This document shows, one piece after another, positions 41,347 to 49,327 of a DNA stretch of 52,099 nucleotides. The position numbers and the translations under genes were made by a program. The notes under the pieces were generated by a model. It did no database searches. It saw only the letters and a program-made list of their open reading frames with translations, and was not told where the DNA came from. The first letter of the stretch is position 1; each line of letters starts with the position of its first letter. Location: the NCBI GenBank assembly GCA_021463345.1, contig JAJTYM010000026.1, forward strand, positions 1 through 52,099. The letters run 5' to 3'. This stretch comes from Pseudobdellovibrionaceae bacterium. GTDB lineage: Bacteria > Bdellovibrionota > Bdellovibrionia > Bdellovibrionales > JAMPXM01.

Positions 41347-42258
41347 ATGGAAAAAACGACCCAGAAACAGCGGACCGAGACCACGACTCTCCCGAAACGC
41401 GAATTCACGGTGAAGGCCGGCCGTTCGGAAATCAAGATCGGAACCGGCCATGACCTCGCGGTGATCAGCGGCCCGTGCGTGATCGACTCCAAGGAACTCG
41501 TGATGAAGACGGCCAAAGCGCTCGTCGAGATCACGCAAAGGCTCGGCGTCGGCTTGATCTTCAAAAGCTCGTACGAAAAGGACAATCGCGGCAGCGAGAA
41601 AAACTGGGCGGGCCCGATGGCCAACGACGGCCTGAAGATCCTCGCCGACGTCCGCAAGGAGTTCGGGGTCCCGGTGCTCACCGACATCCACCGCCACGAG
41701 GACATCGAGCTCGTCGCCGAACACGTCGACGTCCTGCAGATACCGGCGTACATGTGCCAGCAGACGTCGTTGGTCATCGCTTGCGGCAAGACCGGGAAGC
41801 CGGTCAACGTCAAAAAAGGCCAGTTCCTCGCGCCTGAGAACATGGACGGCGCCGTCAGCAAGATCCGCTCGACGGGCAACGACAACATCCTGCTCACCGA
41901 GCGCGGCGCGTGTTTCGGCTACAACCGCCTCGTCGCCGACATGCGCTCCATACCGATCATGCAGAGCCTGGGCGTGCCCGCCTGCTTCGACGCGACCCAT
42001 GTGATCCGCCTCTACGGGATATCGAGCGCCGACCCCGCGGGCGGCGAGCCGCGCTTCGTCCCGCACCTCACGCTCGCGGCGGTCGCGGCCGGAGCGGACG
42101 CGCTCTTCCTGGAAACGCATCCCGAGCCGATGTCGGCCAAATGCGACGCCGCCTCGCAATTGAACCTCAAGCACTACGAAAGCCTCATGCGGATGGCGAT
42201 CGACGTGCGCAAGGCGATCAAAACCCCTGAAAACGTCGGCCTGATGCAGCTCTCCTGA
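41347..42258 (+). CDS. kdsA: 3-deoxy-8-phosphooctulonate synthase
   Basis: The ATG at 41347 (303 residues) is chosen; it directly follows the glycosyltransferase stop. The TIM-barrel enzyme condenses phosphoenolpyruvate and arabinose-5-phosphate to Kdo-8-phosphate. Visible motifs are VISGPCVIDS, IFKSSYEKDNR, TDIHRHED, QIPAYMCQQT, VKKGQFLAPENM, LLTERGACFGYN, FDATHVIRLYG and FLETHPEP. Cys44 in SGPC marks the metal-dependent class (as in Aquifex), unlike the E. coli enzyme with Asn there. About 20-25 residues at the N-terminus are extra. Confidence 0.97.
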   Translation: MEKTTQKQRTETTTLPKREFTVKAGRSEIKIGTGHDLAVISGPCVIDSKELVMKTAKALVEITQRLGVGLIFKSSYEKDNRGSEKNWAGPMANDGLKILADVRKEFGVPVLTDIHRHEDIELVAEHVDVLQIPAYMCQQTSLVIACGKTGKPVNVKKGQFLAPENMDGAVSKIRSTGNDNILLTERGACFGYNRLVADMRSIPIMQSLGVPACFDATHVIRLYGISSADPAGGEPRFVPHLTLAAVAAGADALFLETHPEPMSAKCDAASQLNLKHYESLMRMAIDVRKAIKTPENVGLMQLS

Positions 42259-42286
42259 CCGCTCCCGAGCCCCGGCCGCCGGCGGC

Positions 42287-42307
42287 CCGCGCGCCCTCGG
42301 CGCGCGG
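42287..42307. other. GC-only hairpin between kdsA and the LptF/G gene
   Basis: CCGCGCGCC (42287-42295), loop CTC, GGCGCGCGG (42299-42307) form a perfect nine-base stem. No T-run follows on either strand, so it is not a standard terminator; it could stabilise the kdsA mRNA end or weaken readthrough. Confidence 0.35.
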
Positions 42308-42363
42308 CTAGCCCGGAGCCTTTGCCCTTGCCCGGCCCTCCGCGGGCTGGGAGACTATGGGGC

Positions 42364-43473
42364 GTGGAGTCCTTTCGCTCGCGCCTCGTGCTTCGTTATC
42401 TCCTGGGAGAGATGATCCCGACGTTTTTCCTCGGGGTCCTCGTTTTCATCTTCATCCTGCTCACTTTTCAGGCGCTCCGCCTCACCGAATTCGTCCTCGT
42501 CCACGGCATCAAAATCACGGTCGTGGCGCAGATGATGGCGTACCTCTCGACGAGCTTCCTGCCCGTCCTGTTCCCCATGAGCCTGCTGTTCACGATCCTG
42601 ATGACGTACGGGAGGCTTTCGGCCGACTCCGAAATCGTCGCTCTCAAGGCCAACGGCCTCGGCATGACCCACATCATCGCGCCCGCCGTGGTCTTGAGCC
42701 TTCTGATCGCGCTCCTGAGCGCGCAGACCGCGTTTCACATCGCGCCTTGGGGCAACCGGCAATTCGAACTTCTCGTCACCAAACACGGCAGCATGAAGCC
42801 GGGGGTCGCGCTCAAGGAGGGCACGTTTTCGGAAGGCTTCTTCGACTTGGTCGTGTACGCGAACAAAGTCGACAACAAGCGCGGGCGACTCGAGCAGGTT
42901 TTCATATATGACGAAAGCGACCCGAACACCCCGGTGACCGTGATCGCGCGCGAGGGCCGCCTCGTCCTCAACCCCGACAAACCCGGCCACGAGGCGCTGC
43001 TGCGCCTGACCGACGGCGACATCCACCGCACATCCGCCGCCGGTCGGCACACCAAAATCCATTTTTCGGCTTACGAGATCAAACTCCAGGATCCCGTGAC
43101 CGAGGCGTTTCGCGACAAATCCCCGCCTTCGCTTTCACTCGAGGAGCTGCAGATCCAACTGCGCGACGAAAAGCTCGATCCTGTCGCGCGCCGCAAACTG
43201 GTGACCGAATTCCATAAACGCTTGGCGATCGCGACCGCCTGCGTTCTCTTCGCCCTGATCGGCGTGGGGCTGGGCACGACCACCAATCGCCGCGCGGCCA
43301 AGTCGGGAGGGATGGTGATCTGCATCGGGCTGATCGTCGCTTATTGGATCCTCTACGTGACCTTCGAAAACATGGCCAAACAAGGGAAAGTCGCGCCGGG
43401 GCTCGCCATGTGGATCCCGAACTTCCTGTTCATGATCGCCAGCGCCTTCAGCCTCCGTCGAGCCTGGCATTGA
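42364..43473 (+). CDS. LptF/LptG family permease
   Basis: The GTG at 42364 gives 369 residues starting just before the first helix (RLVLRYLLGEMIPTFFLGVLVF). Three N-terminal helices with FPMSLLFTILMTYGRLSADSEIVALKANG, a periplasmic jellyroll (about 130-260) and three C-terminal helices (about 285-365) are the YjgP/YjgQ layout. LptF and LptG with LptB2 extract LPS from the inner membrane and pass it to LptC and LptA. Only one copy is here. I cannot tell F from G. Its 3' end overlaps the convergent dprA gene by 26 bases. Confidence 0.9.
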   Translation: MESFRSRLVLRYLLGEMIPTFFLGVLVFIFILLTFQALRLTEFVLVHGIKITVVAQMMAYLSTSFLPVLFPMSLLFTILMTYGRLSADSEIVALKANGLGMTHIIAPAVVLSLLIALLSAQTAFHIAPWGNRQFELLVTKHGSMKPGVALKEGTFSEGFFDLVVYANKVDNKRGRLEQVFIYDESDPNTPVTVIAREGRLVLNPDKPGHEALLRLTDGDIHRTSAAGRHTKIHFSAYEIKLQDPVTEAFRDKSPPSLSLEELQIQLRDEKLDPVARRKLVTEFHKRLAIATACVLFALIGVGLGTTTNRRAAKSGGMVICIGLIVAYWILYVTFENMAKQGKVAPGLAMWIPNFLFMIASAFSLRRAWH

Positions 43474-44356
43474 GCGCCAGGAATTCCCCGAGATCCCGCG
43501 CGTCGCGCAGCGGCTGAGCCCCTTCGAAAAGCAGATCGAGCGACCCCATCGCCTTGGGTTCCAGCGGCGACGCCGGCAAGACCGCCACCGGCACCCCGGC
43601 CTCCTTGGCGTAGCGCGCGGTGATCAAGGTGCCGCTCTTCCGAGCGGCTTCGGCGACCAGGCAAACCGCGCCGAGCCTCGCGATCAGCCTGTTGCGACGG
43701 TGAAAATGACATTTGCGCATCGGCTCCGATGGCGGGTATTCGGTCACCAGCGCCCCGCCCGAGGCAACGACGGCGTCGGCCCACGCGATGAACTCCGCGG
43801 GATAGATCCGCGCGAGGCCCGACGGAAGGAAAGCGACGGTGGGGCAACCGACGCGCAAACTGAGCGCATGGGCTTTCTGATCGACGCCCCGGGCCCCGCC
43901 GCTGATCGAATACACGCCTGGATTGGACAGAACCGGCGGCAGATGCGCGTCCATCCACGCCAACGCCGCCGCCGTCGGCGAGCGGCTGCCGACGATGCCG
44001 AGGCCGATCCGTGATCGCCACGGCGGCTCCCCTCGCACGAAGAGAACGCTCGCCCCCTCGCTCGAGCCCGCGGCCGACCCCTCGTGAAATCTTGAAAACC
44101 GAGCCGGGTAATCAGGATGCCCGGGATACAGGATCCGCACGCCGTTCCCGGCGCACCATTCGAGGATGCGCCGGGCGTCGCCCCACGGATCGCCGGACGC
44201 CAAACGCCGGCGCAATTCCCCGTCCGGCAAGTGCGCGCTCACGGACCCCGCGGCGACACCGGACTGCAACAAGGGAAGCAGACCGGCCACCCCCGGGCGC
44301 AGGGAGTCGGGCAAACACGAGGCCAAGCAGGCCAAAAGCGGATCGAGTGGGAGCAT
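43448..44356 (-). CDS. dprA: DNA processing protein DprA/Smf
   Basis: The ATG at 44356 has GACGAGG upstream and gives 302 residues (a TTG at 44374 would add 6). The Rossmann-like DprA core is clear: LGIVGSRSPTAAALAW, SGGARGVDQKAHA, FLPSGLARIYPAEF, GALVTEYPPSEPM, HFHRRNRLIARLG, VAEAARKSGTLITARYAKEAG. DprA loads RecA on incoming single-stranded DNA during transformation. The N-terminal SAM-like region is short and the C-terminal winged helix is absent. It fits with the split comEC genes about 3 kb away. Confidence 0.93.
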   Translation of the reverse strand: MLPLDPLLACLASCLPDSLRPGVAGLLPLLQSGVAAGSVSAHLPDGELRRRLASGDPWGDARRILEWCAGNGVRILYPGHPDYPARFSRFHEGSAAGSSEGASVLFVRGEPPWRSRIGLGIVGSRSPTAAALAWMDAHLPPVLSNPGVYSISGGARGVDQKAHALSLRVGCPTVAFLPSGLARIYPAEFIAWADAVVASGGALVTEYPPSEPMRKCHFHRRNRLIARLGAVCLVAEAARKSGTLITARYAKEAGVPVAVLPASPLEPKAMGSLDLLFEGAQPLRDARDLGEFLALNARLDGG

Positions 44357-44452
44357 GCCTCGTCCGCCCAGCAATCCATGGGCGGGAGCGGGGCGGGGCC
44401 TGCGCCGCTCCGGCGGTGTCGCGCGGCCGGGATCCGGCCGGGAGAGAGCGGA

Positions 44453-46315
44453 TCAGTCCGGATCGCTCTCGAGCTCAGAATCGAGATCGGCGTCAAGGTC
44501 GTCGCCGCTTTCGACTTCCTCTTTGTAGTGAAGGCTTTCGGCCGTCTCCACCGTGATGTTCCGCGCCTCGCTCTTGTCGACCTTGACGAGCGACTGTTCC
44601 GGCTTCGGGAAAGGCCCCCCGGTGAGGTCGCCGGGCCGGATTTCTCCGTAAGCTTCGATCACGACGGCGGTCGAAACCCGGTCCAGCGCCCGAGCGATCT
44701 TCACCACCGCCACGGGCAACGCATCGTTGGGGTAATTCGTCACCGCGCGCGCGCCCCGCGCGCCCCGGACCGCGAGCAATTGCCCTTCATGCAGTCCGCC
44801 GGCCGTGCCCTGATCGATGTAAACCACGGCCCCCAGCCCCAGGAGCTTGCGGTTGGACTCGAATTCGCCGCCCAGGACGCGGGCCTCGACGTTGGCTCGG
44901 GTGGCGTTGCGGGAGAACGACACCTTCGGCAACGGAAGCTCGCTCAGCAGGGCTCCCTTCTCCACCGGGCTCACGCTCTTGATCACGACGGCGCGGTACG
45001 CGCGTTTGGACTCGTCGACCATCGCCGTGATTTCGAGAGTGCCCCCGATGTCGACGATGGGTCCATAGGTCCGCGACTGGGCGAGAGACACGTCTCCCCG
45101 CACCATCGCCACCGTGAACCTCTCGCCCACGCTCGCTTCCCGGTTCATGCGCACGATCACGTACTGCAGATAACCCGCTTGTTTTTCCTGCGCCTGGATC
45201 TCATCGACGACGCCCGCGGCCGCGGGCTTCCCGTCGGAAAGATAGGACGTCAGGTAAACCGTCGCCGGTACGTCGACGGCTTTGCGCCGTCCGACGTCAA
45301 GGCCCGTCGAATCGAAATCCCTGACGGCTTTCGGAGGCACCGGCTCGACGAACGACGGCGGAAGGCGTTTCAAAACGGATTTGCGCGGAGTGAGAGGCTC
45401 AGGCAGGTCCGGACGGCCGCCGACGACGGGCATCTCCTCGAGCACGGTGCCGGCCGCGACATCCTCTTCGCTCAGTTGCGCCTCGGGATCGTCCGGGTAG
45501 ACAGGCGCGGGGATCGCCGTTCCCTTCGCGGGAACGTCGGGTTCAGCTTTGGCGATGCTCAGATCGGTCACCCGGACCGCGGGAGCGTCCTCCTCGGTGC
45601 CGCTCACGAACGCGATCCCCTTGCCGACCACGATCTCGTGCGGATTGGTCAGTCTCGCGTTCTCGGACCAAAGCTTCGGCCAGAAATTCCCGTCGCCGAA
45701 AAACGTCCGGCTGATGTCCCATAAAGTGTCTCCGCGCTGCACGCGGTACAGGCCCGCGCTGTGCGAAGCCACCATCGTTTCCCAGGCCGTGCTCGAAAGC
45801 GGCGAGGGTCGGCTGAAGATCCGGTACATGCGGTTCTCAAAGTCCGTGTTGACGTTGTCGTCGAACGTGCCGAGCGTTTCCGCATAAATGTCCCGCGGTC
45901 GATCGCCGGGGGGCGTCCTGGCCCGATCCGGCTTATCCGTGGATTCGCCATTGGATTCGCCCGCGAGTTCGTCCGCGGATTCGTCCGAGAGCTCGTCGGA
46001 AGGCTCATCGGCGAAATCGGCCGTCGATTCGTCCGCGGGTTCGTCGCTGGGCAGGTCCGCGTCGTCCGTCACTTCGATCTCATCGCCCGCTTCGTCTTCA
46101 CCATCCAAATCATCGGCAAACTCGGCGTCGTCCTCGTCGTCCTCGTCGTCCTCAAGCGACGCGTCGCCCGTTTCGCCTTCATCGCCGCCGACATCCTCAT
46201 CAGCCGCGCTCGAGCTCAGTTCGTCCTCGATGGTGTCTTCCAGGTCCTGCGAATTCACTCGGACCGGTTGCAGAACCAGGAGACCTACGCATAAGAAGAG
46301 GATCCATCGTTTCAC
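44453..46315 (-). CDS. Exported LysM protein with long acidic tract
   Basis: The GTG at 46315 overlaps the stop of the TPR lipoprotein gene (GTGA). The 620 residues begin with a signal peptide (about 1-22). Residues about 23-130 are a low-complexity acidic region with repeated Asp/Glu/Ser units (ADESTADFADEPSDELSDES), made by near-repeats in the DNA around 45940-46230. One LysM domain follows (about 190-235; YRVQRGDTLWDISRTFFGDG ... NPHEIVVGKGIAFV), then a long beta-rich region (about 390-580) resembling LysM envelope proteins of Bdellovibrionota. LysM binds peptidoglycan, so it probably sits in the periplasm on the wall. Confidence 0.85.
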   Translation of the reverse strand: MKRWILFLCVGLLVLQPVRVNSQDLEDTIEDELSSSAADEDVGGDEGETGDASLEDDEDDEDDAEFADDLDGEDEAGDEIEVTDDADLPSDEPADESTADFADEPSDELSDESADELAGESNGESTDKPDRARTPPGDRPRDIYAETLGTFDDNVNTDFENRMYRIFSRPSPLSSTAWETMVASHSAGLYRVQRGDTLWDISRTFFGDGNFWPKLWSENARLTNPHEIVVGKGIAFVSGTEEDAPAVRVTDLSIAKAEPDVPAKGTAIPAPVYPDDPEAQLSEEDVAAGTVLEEMPVVGGRPDLPEPLTPRKSVLKRLPPSFVEPVPPKAVRDFDSTGLDVGRRKAVDVPATVYLTSYLSDGKPAAAGVVDEIQAQEKQAGYLQYVIVRMNREASVGERFTVAMVRGDVSLAQSRTYGPIVDIGGTLEITAMVDESKRAYRAVVIKSVSPVEKGALLSELPLPKVSFSRNATRANVEARVLGGEFESNRKLLGLGAVVYIDQGTAGGLHEGQLLAVRGARGARAVTNYPNDALPVAVVKIARALDRVSTAVVIEAYGEIRPGDLTGGPFPKPEQSLVKVDKSEARNITVETAESLHYKEEVESGDDLDADLDSELESDPD

Positions 46316-47262
46316 TGTCCGCGCCCCGTTTTTTCAAGTTGCGAAATCAATTTTTGCTCCAGCTCCGCCCGGCTCGACTCCGGAGATCCAGGGTAGTTTT
46401 TCATCAAGCGCCCGAGCAGGGAGCGCGCAGCGGCGAATTCGCCTTTATGGCGAGACACGACAGCTTTGGCGAACATGGCCGAAACGGCTTTGTTGCCGCT
46501 CGGATACTCGCGCAGGATTTGATCGAGCGTCGCCCGCGCCGAAAGCCAATCCTTGATTTCGATCGCAGCCATGGCTTCGAGGTAAAGGGCGTTATCGGCG
46601 TAAACGCTGCTCGGGTATGTTTTCAGGAACAAACGCACCGCGTTTTTCAACGCCTCGGTATCGCGTTTGCGATAGCTCTTCATCACTTGACCATAAAGAT
46701 AGCTTTCGCCGGTCTCGGTTCCTTCTTTGGGCCGAACGACCTCCGTCGGCGGTGCGGCCGACCCCATCGGCGGCTTCGGCTTCGGCTTCGGCCCCGCCAG
46801 CCACTCCCCTTCCTGCTTCTGGATCTGTTTTTTGGCCGGAAGGGCTTTGGTCAAATCGACGAGGGAGAGATCAGGCGTCGACACCGCAGAGGCCGGTTTG
46901 CCGGAAGCGATCGGCCCGACGGACGCCAGTTTTCTTTGTTTGTTGGTTTGCTCAACGAGCGACTGGCTGAATGCGCCTGGCGGTATGCGCCAAACGCTCT
47001 CCGCGTCAGGGTCGGACGTCTTGATTTCCGGGCCGCGGACTTGGACGGTGGCCTGTTTCGCGACGCGTTCGCTCAGGATTTGATTTCTCTCACGCAGCTC
47101 TTCAATCAACGCGTTTTTACGGCGAAGTTCGCGGACGAGTTTATTCGTCCGCTTCTCATCACCCGCCGGAGCGGATTTCAAAAGCGGCATGGCGCAACCC
47201 GAACCGCCCAGCCATACGGCGGCCCCTACGACGACGAACAGCGCTCCACGGTGAAGATTCAT
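46312..47262 (-). CDS. TPR lipoprotein, CpoB/YbgF-like
   Basis: The ATG at 47262 (GAAGGATG upstream) gives 316 residues. The signal ends in LGGSGC, a lipobox, so the protein is a lipoprotein anchored by Cys23. A short coiled coil follows (about 36-70; RELRRKNALIEELRERNQIL), a Pro/Lys-rich linker, then TPR-like repeats (about 190-300; SYLYGQVMKSYRKRDTEALKNAVRLF, ALYLEAMAAIEIKDWLSARATL, AMFAKAVVSRHKGEFAAARSLL). This is the plan of CpoB/YbgF and BamD-like proteins. No tol-pal genes are nearby. It is coupled to the LysM gene. Confidence 0.82.
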   Translation of the reverse strand: MNLHRGALFVVVGAAVWLGGSGCAMPLLKSAPAGDEKRTNKLVRELRRKNALIEELRERNQILSERVAKQATVQVRGPEIKTSDPDAESVWRIPPGAFSQSLVEQTNKQRKLASVGPIASGKPASAVSTPDLSLVDLTKALPAKKQIQKQEGEWLAGPKPKPKPPMGSAAPPTEVVRPKEGTETGESYLYGQVMKSYRKRDTEALKNAVRLFLKTYPSSVYADNALYLEAMAAIEIKDWLSARATLDQILREYPSGNKAVSAMFAKAVVSRHKGEFAAARSLLGRLMKNYPGSPESSRAELEQKLISQLEKTGRGQ

Positions 47263-47699
47263 GGCGACATCCTTCGAAGTACAAAATCGTCCTGATGTTC
47301 CTATGTTAGTGGACGAGCGAAGGGGCGCAAAGAACTCGATGCCTCGCATCGGTCCAGATCTGCCGATGGCCGGATCTGCGGGAAATCGGGACGGAGGGAC
47401 CGGTGACATCCATGGCATAAACAATTTTGATGTGAAGAACTGTACATACTTATCCACAGGCAATGTGGACTCGCTCCCCTTCTGGACCATAGACGCGTGT
47501 CCAGATAAGGGTTTCAGCGGATTGCTGAAACCTCAAGCAACATATAAATATTTGATTTTACTCAACTTATTTGACTTATTTGGCAGGGCTGGACAAACAT
47601 CTGTTATGGACTTAAATCCGTATCCCGGATACCTGTCATGCCCTGACTTGGAATTAAGCGATGATAGAGTGGCTATAAAATTGCTCAACTATAGGCAAA
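47263..47699. other. AT-rich divergent intergenic island
   Basis: From about 47400 to 47730 the base composition changes sharply: I count 36, 26, 45, 31 and 36 A/T per 60-base line from 47401 on, with 75 percent AT at 47521-47580, against roughly one third elsewhere. The region separates the TPR lipoprotein (minus) from the comEC channel gene (plus), so promoters for both lie here. A TATAAA at 47674-47679 is the best -10-like element for comEC, but I found no -35 at 16-18 bases. Confidence 0.7.
47450..47458 (+). promoter_or_regulatory. Perfect DnaA-box consensus
   Basis: TTATCCACA (47450-47458) is identical to the high-affinity DnaA box of E. coli. It sits at the edge of the AT-rich island, about 70 bases before its most AT-rich part. 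A single box may be chance or may regulate a flanking gene. Confidence 0.35.
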
Positions 47700-48587
47700 G
47701 TGGGCATTTTTTTAATTTTCATATCGACTGCCCTTCTGGGGGCATCTGATCTGCCTCGCCGCTTAGCAGAACATGCGCTGCCTTTTCATCATGCATGCTT
47801 AAATCGCATCCCAAAATCACCGCACGCCTCTTTGCATTCCGCGTTGGTTTGCGGAGCAAGGCTGCCTGATGGTCCGCAAGCGGACGTCTTTCGACGCACA
47901 GGTCTACTCCATCTCGTGGTCGTATCAGGAGCGCACCTGATCTGGCTCGAGATGTTTCTGCGACTGACATTGGACCGCGGACGAATCACGAAGCTCCTGA
48001 TCATTCCGATGCTTTGCGTATTCTCCCTGGCCGCACGCCTCGAAGCCCCGATCGTGCGAGGCGGACTCTCGATGTGGCTCGCAACGGCCAATGAACGGCA
48101 TAAACTAGGATGGTCACAGATCCAAATCGCGGCTTTTTCCGGGATCCTCAGCCTATGCCTTTTTCCCGCCTGGTTCGGCTCACTTTCGCTGCTGCTCTCT
48201 TGGACCGCAAGCCTCGCCCTGGCGCAAAGCCCGAAAGCCGAGTCCATCTGGCGGCGTCAAACACGGATCTACCTCTGCCTGACGGTCTGCCTTTTGCCTC
48301 TCTCGCCGCAACACCCGTTCACGATCGCCTTGAACGTCTTGGTGGGGCCGATTCTCGCGTTCCTGCTCTTTCCCATGAGCGCGCTCGCTTGGGGAATCCC
48401 GCGCCTCGCGCCCGTTACGGAGCCGGTCTTCACAACCCTGCTGGCAGCCCTTGAATACGCCGCACGGTTCGTCCCGGAGATCACGGATGTCACGCTCAAG
48501 CCCGGCCTCGCTCCGCTCTGGTTGTTCGTGTTCGCGCTCCACGCGTTCTGGTGGAATCGCGAAACGCGAAGGAGGAGCGCCGCGTGA
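47700..48587 (+). CDS. comEC: ComEC-type DNA uptake channel domain (stand-alone)
   Basis: The GTG at 47700 gives 295 residues with a hydrophobic start. The Competence-domain signature is present near residue 60: FRRTGLLHLVVVSGAHLIWL, matching the tGLsHLlaISGlHi core of ComEC. Several membrane helices follow (about 95-115, 145-175, 190-240, 265-285). ComEC proteins are normally about 700-800 residues with an N-terminal OB-like part, this channel and a C-terminal metallo-beta-lactamase domain. Here the channel stands alone and the nuclease-like domain is the next gene, overlapping by 4 bases (GTGA). Confidence 0.85.
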   Translation: MGIFLIFISTALLGASDLPRRLAEHALPFHHACLNRIPKSPHASLHSALVCGARLPDGPQADVFRRTGLLHLVVVSGAHLIWLEMFLRLTLDRGRITKLLIIPMLCVFSLAARLEAPIVRGGLSMWLATANERHKLGWSQIQIAAFSGILSLCLFPAWFGSLSLLLSWTASLALAQSPKAESIWRRQTRIYLCLTVCLLPLSPQHPFTIALNVLVGPILAFLLFPMSALAWGIPRLAPVTEPVFTTLLAALEYAARFVPEITDVTLKPGLAPLWLFVFALHAFWWNRETRRRSAA

Positions 48588-49324
48588 CGCGCCCTCTCTT
48601 CACTTTGCTCCTGATGGCCGTCTTCTGGCCGCAGACGGCCGGATTCGATTGGCTGCCCGATCAGCTTGTCGTGTGGAACGTCGGCCAAGGCCAATGGGCG
48701 ACGCTCGCCATCGGCGACGAGTGCCTGCACTTCGATCTCGGCGGCGAGCGATTCCAACCCCGACCCGCGGCCGCTCTCTGCCGCGGCCGCCGCAACCACG
48801 CCTACTTCAGTCATTGGGATCTGGATCACGTCAACTTCGCCAGCCGCGCCGCCCATGTGTTTCCCGGCCTCTGCGTGGCGGCCTGGCCGGGCGGAAGCGC
48901 CCGGCCCGAACGGCGCCGATGGCTGACGGAGCTTGGCGACTGCAAGACGCCGGCGCGAACGCGAGTCGCTGAGCACACCCCTCCGGCGGCGCACCTGAAC
49001 GCCGCTTCCACCAACGAATCCAGCCGAATCTTCACCGCGGCCGGGGTCGCCTTCCCAGGCGACGCCGGCGCGAGAACGGAAAACCGACTGCGCGCTTCCG
49101 CGGAACTCGCGGGGGCGCGCGTCCTGCTCCTTGGTCACCACGGGAGCCGCACGAGTTCATCGGAACGAATGCTGGACAATCTGAAAGCGCTCCGTCTCGC
49201 GATCGCCAGCGCCCGTCACCGGCGTTACGGCCACCCCCACCCCGTCGTTCTCGACAGGCTGAGGGCACGCGGCATCCCCGTCCTGACGACCGAGGACTGG
49301 GGGAATGTGCGAGTCAGGCTTTGA
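48584..49324 (+). CDS. ComEC-type metallo-beta-lactamase domain protein
   Basis: The GTG at 48584 overlaps the preceding stop and has GGAGGAG upstream. The 246 residues begin with a signal-like hydrophobic stretch (PLFTLLLMAVFWPQTAG). The ComEC MBL signatures follow: VVWNVGQGQWATLAIG, YFSHWDLDHVNF (SHxDxDH metal site), VLLLGHHGSRTSSS, and the end motif GHPHPVVLDRLRARGIPVLTTEDWG. In full-length ComEC this domain is proposed to degrade the non-transported DNA strand. The hydrophobic start suggests it is exported or anchored and works beside the channel encoded upstream. Confidence 0.88.
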   Translation: MTRPLFTLLLMAVFWPQTAGFDWLPDQLVVWNVGQGQWATLAIGDECLHFDLGGERFQPRPAAALCRGRRNHAYFSHWDLDHVNFASRAAHVFPGLCVAAWPGGSARPERRRWLTELGDCKTPARTRVAEHTPPAAHLNAASTNESSRIFTAAGVAFPGDAGARTENRLRASAELAGARVLLLGHHGSRTSSSERMLDNLKALRLAIASARHRRYGHPHPVVLDRLRARGIPVLTTEDWGNVRVRL

Positions 49325-49327
49325 ACG

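Noticed and set aside
45940-46230. CRISPR-like or tandem repeat array in the LysM gene
   Set aside because: The near-repeats are codon-level repeats of Asp/Glu/Ser units inside an open frame, with no regular spacer length.
47261-47749. 162-codon plus-strand frame through the AT-rich island
   Set aside because: It begins antisense to the lipoprotein start, has no ribosome-binding site, no signal and no family pattern, and its 3' end overlaps comEC in another frame.
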